Positions 63,251 to 64,000 of a stretch of 64,000 nucleotides of DNA are shown piece by piece; the first letter of the stretch is position 1, and each line of letters opens with the position of its first letter. The position numbers were made by a program, and so were the translations under genes. Origin of the DNA: Paenibacillus sp. VTT E-133291 (GTDB lineage Bacteria > Bacillota > Bacilli > Paenibacillales > Paenibacillaceae). The notes below the pieces were generated by a model. The model searched no databases, had not been told where the DNA came from, and saw only the letters and a program-made list of their open reading frames with translations. The stretch covers positions 1 through 64,000 of the forward strand of contig NZ_NFVA01000031.1 in NCBI RefSeq assembly GCF_002264395.1, given 5' to 3'.

Positions 63251-64000
63251 ATGAACACAGATCCTAAAGTACTTATTGTTACTTCGGCATTTGGAGACGG
63301 GCATATGAAAGTAGCCGAGGCCATCGAACATTCATTTCGACGTCAGGGCATTAGCCGGATTACCACCTTGGATCTATTCGCTGCAGTTCATCCTACCTTG
63401 AATGAGCTATCCCGAAGATTCTATTTGAACAACACAGGGTATACCCAAGAATTTTATGGATTCTTGTACACAATGACGAGTAAGATGAGGCCAGAGCAGT
63501 TCATGGGTAGACTCATCCATTCTATGGGCAAACGAAAAGTACAAAGGATCATCGACGTGATACAGCCGGATATTATTATTCATACCTTTCCTTATTTGGC
63601 TGCAGCTGAGCTAGCATCAACAACAGGAGGTCGGATGCCTCTATTCACGGTTATGACGGATTATGTAGTTCATGGCAGGTGGCTTCACCCACAAACGACG
63701 AAATATTTTATCGCTTCAGAAAGCATGAAGGCGACTCTGATGGCAGCAGGGATTGCTGAAGAGAAGCTTGTGGTCAGCGGGATCCCTATTCGCGAGGCTT
63801 TTGAACAGACTCAGGATCGTGGAGCACTTTTACGCAAACATGGGTTACATGGAGATCGCCAATATCTATTACTAGCAGCAGGGGCTTACGGCGTATTAAG
63901 TGATATTAGCAGTTTAATAAAAAGAGTACTGCTTCAATCAAGCTTCGATGTCATTGTATTATGCGGGAATAATCATAAGCTTCGAACAGCTACGGTGGAG
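63251..64000 (+). CDS. MGDG-synthase/UgtP-like glycosyltransferase (partial, runs off the window)
   Basis: The first 250 codons are present. ATG at 63251 with AAAGGAG seven bases upstream. The opening VLIVTSAFGDGHMKVAEAIEHSFRR and the DIIIHTFPYLAA, TVMTDYVVHGRW and SGIPIREAF segments match the MGDG-synthase N-terminal domain (PF06925) of processive diacylglycerol glycosyltransferases; the GT28 donor domain begins before the edge. It transfers sugars to membrane diacylglycerol. A seven-codon frame at 63231-63254 overlaps the start. Confidence 0.9.
   Translation, partial: MNTDPKVLIVTSAFGDGHMKVAEAIEHSFRRQGISRITTLDLFAAVHPTLNELSRRFYLNNTGYTQEFYGFLYTMTSKMRPEQFMGRLIHSMGKRKVQRIIDVIQPDIIIHTFPYLAAAELASTTGGRMPLFTVMTDYVVHGRWLHPQTTKYFIASESMKATLMAAGIAEEKLVVSGIPIREAFEQTQDRGALLRKHGLHGDRQYLLLAAGAYGVLSDISSLIKRVLLQSSFDVIVLCGNNHKLRTATVE

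Noticed and set aside
63231..63254. Seven-codon frame overlapping the start of the glycosyltransferase, possible leader peptide
   Set aside because: Its SD would be only 2 bp from its ATG; the same bases are better explained as the RBS region of the main gene.

Overview
The window looks like a chromosome segment of a Paenibacillus-type, endospore-forming, low-GC Gram-positive bacterium. Evidence seen: Shine-Dalgarno sites of the AAGGAGG type, an SLH-anchored surface glycosidase, several YesM/YesN (PF06580 kinase plus AraC-type response regulator) systems, LplB/LplC-like permeases, and sugar ABC importers encoded without their own ATPase (such bacteria usually share one MsmX-type ATPase). No rRNA, tRNA, transposase, phage gene or CRISPR was found.

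Layout. 0-13.4 kb: an alpha-galactoside/fucoside block: clan GH-D glycosidase, AraC regulator, divergent GH95 alpha-fucosidase, orphan YesN regulator and a 1602-residue secreted, three-CBM, SLH-anchored clan GH-D enzyme. Two inverted copies of a ~210-bp element, each with four evenly spaced AGGGA-N5-TCCCT palindromes, bracket it. 13.5-25.9 kb: YesM kinase, LplB/LplC/lipoprotein importer, AraC regulator, GH2 beta-mannosidase, GH36 alpha-galactosidase and another AraC regulator; the enzymes fit galactomannan-type oligosaccharides. 26.1-28.1 kb: a three-gene UvrX-type Y-family polymerase cassette behind a LexA-box-like site. 28.2-33.4 kb: M16C peptidase, MarR regulator and MATE exporter. 33.6-43.4 kb: sugar importer, YesM/YesN pair, DUF2264 protein and GH88 unsaturated glucuronyl hydrolase, fitting uptake and hydrolysis of lyase-generated unsaturated uronides. 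43.5-55.3 kb: LacI regulator and an importer/GH13/DUF1861/GH130/GH2/zinc dehydrogenase operon, probably for a beta-mannose-containing glycoside that may also carry alpha-glucose. 55.5-64 kb: orphan OmpR-type regulator, multi-pass membrane protein, DedA with an OmpR two-component system, ABC exporter, COG4705 membrane protein and the start of an MGDG-synthase/UgtP-like glycosyltransferase cut by the window edge.

How it works together: extracellular or wall-bound enzymes release oligosaccharides, lipoprotein-dependent importers take them up, and leaderless (presumably cytoplasmic) exo-glycosidases finish them; each block has a local regulator (AraC, LacI or YesM/YesN).

Most unusual observations: the inverted pair of four-palindrome elements (palindromes constant, spacing 51/61-62/51 bp, intervening sequence diverged), a second dispersed hairpin family (three copies), a LexA-like box directly after a TATAAT, a consensus promoter embedded in a palindrome before marR, and the DUF1861/GH130/GH2/GH13 locus with two LacI-type palindromes.
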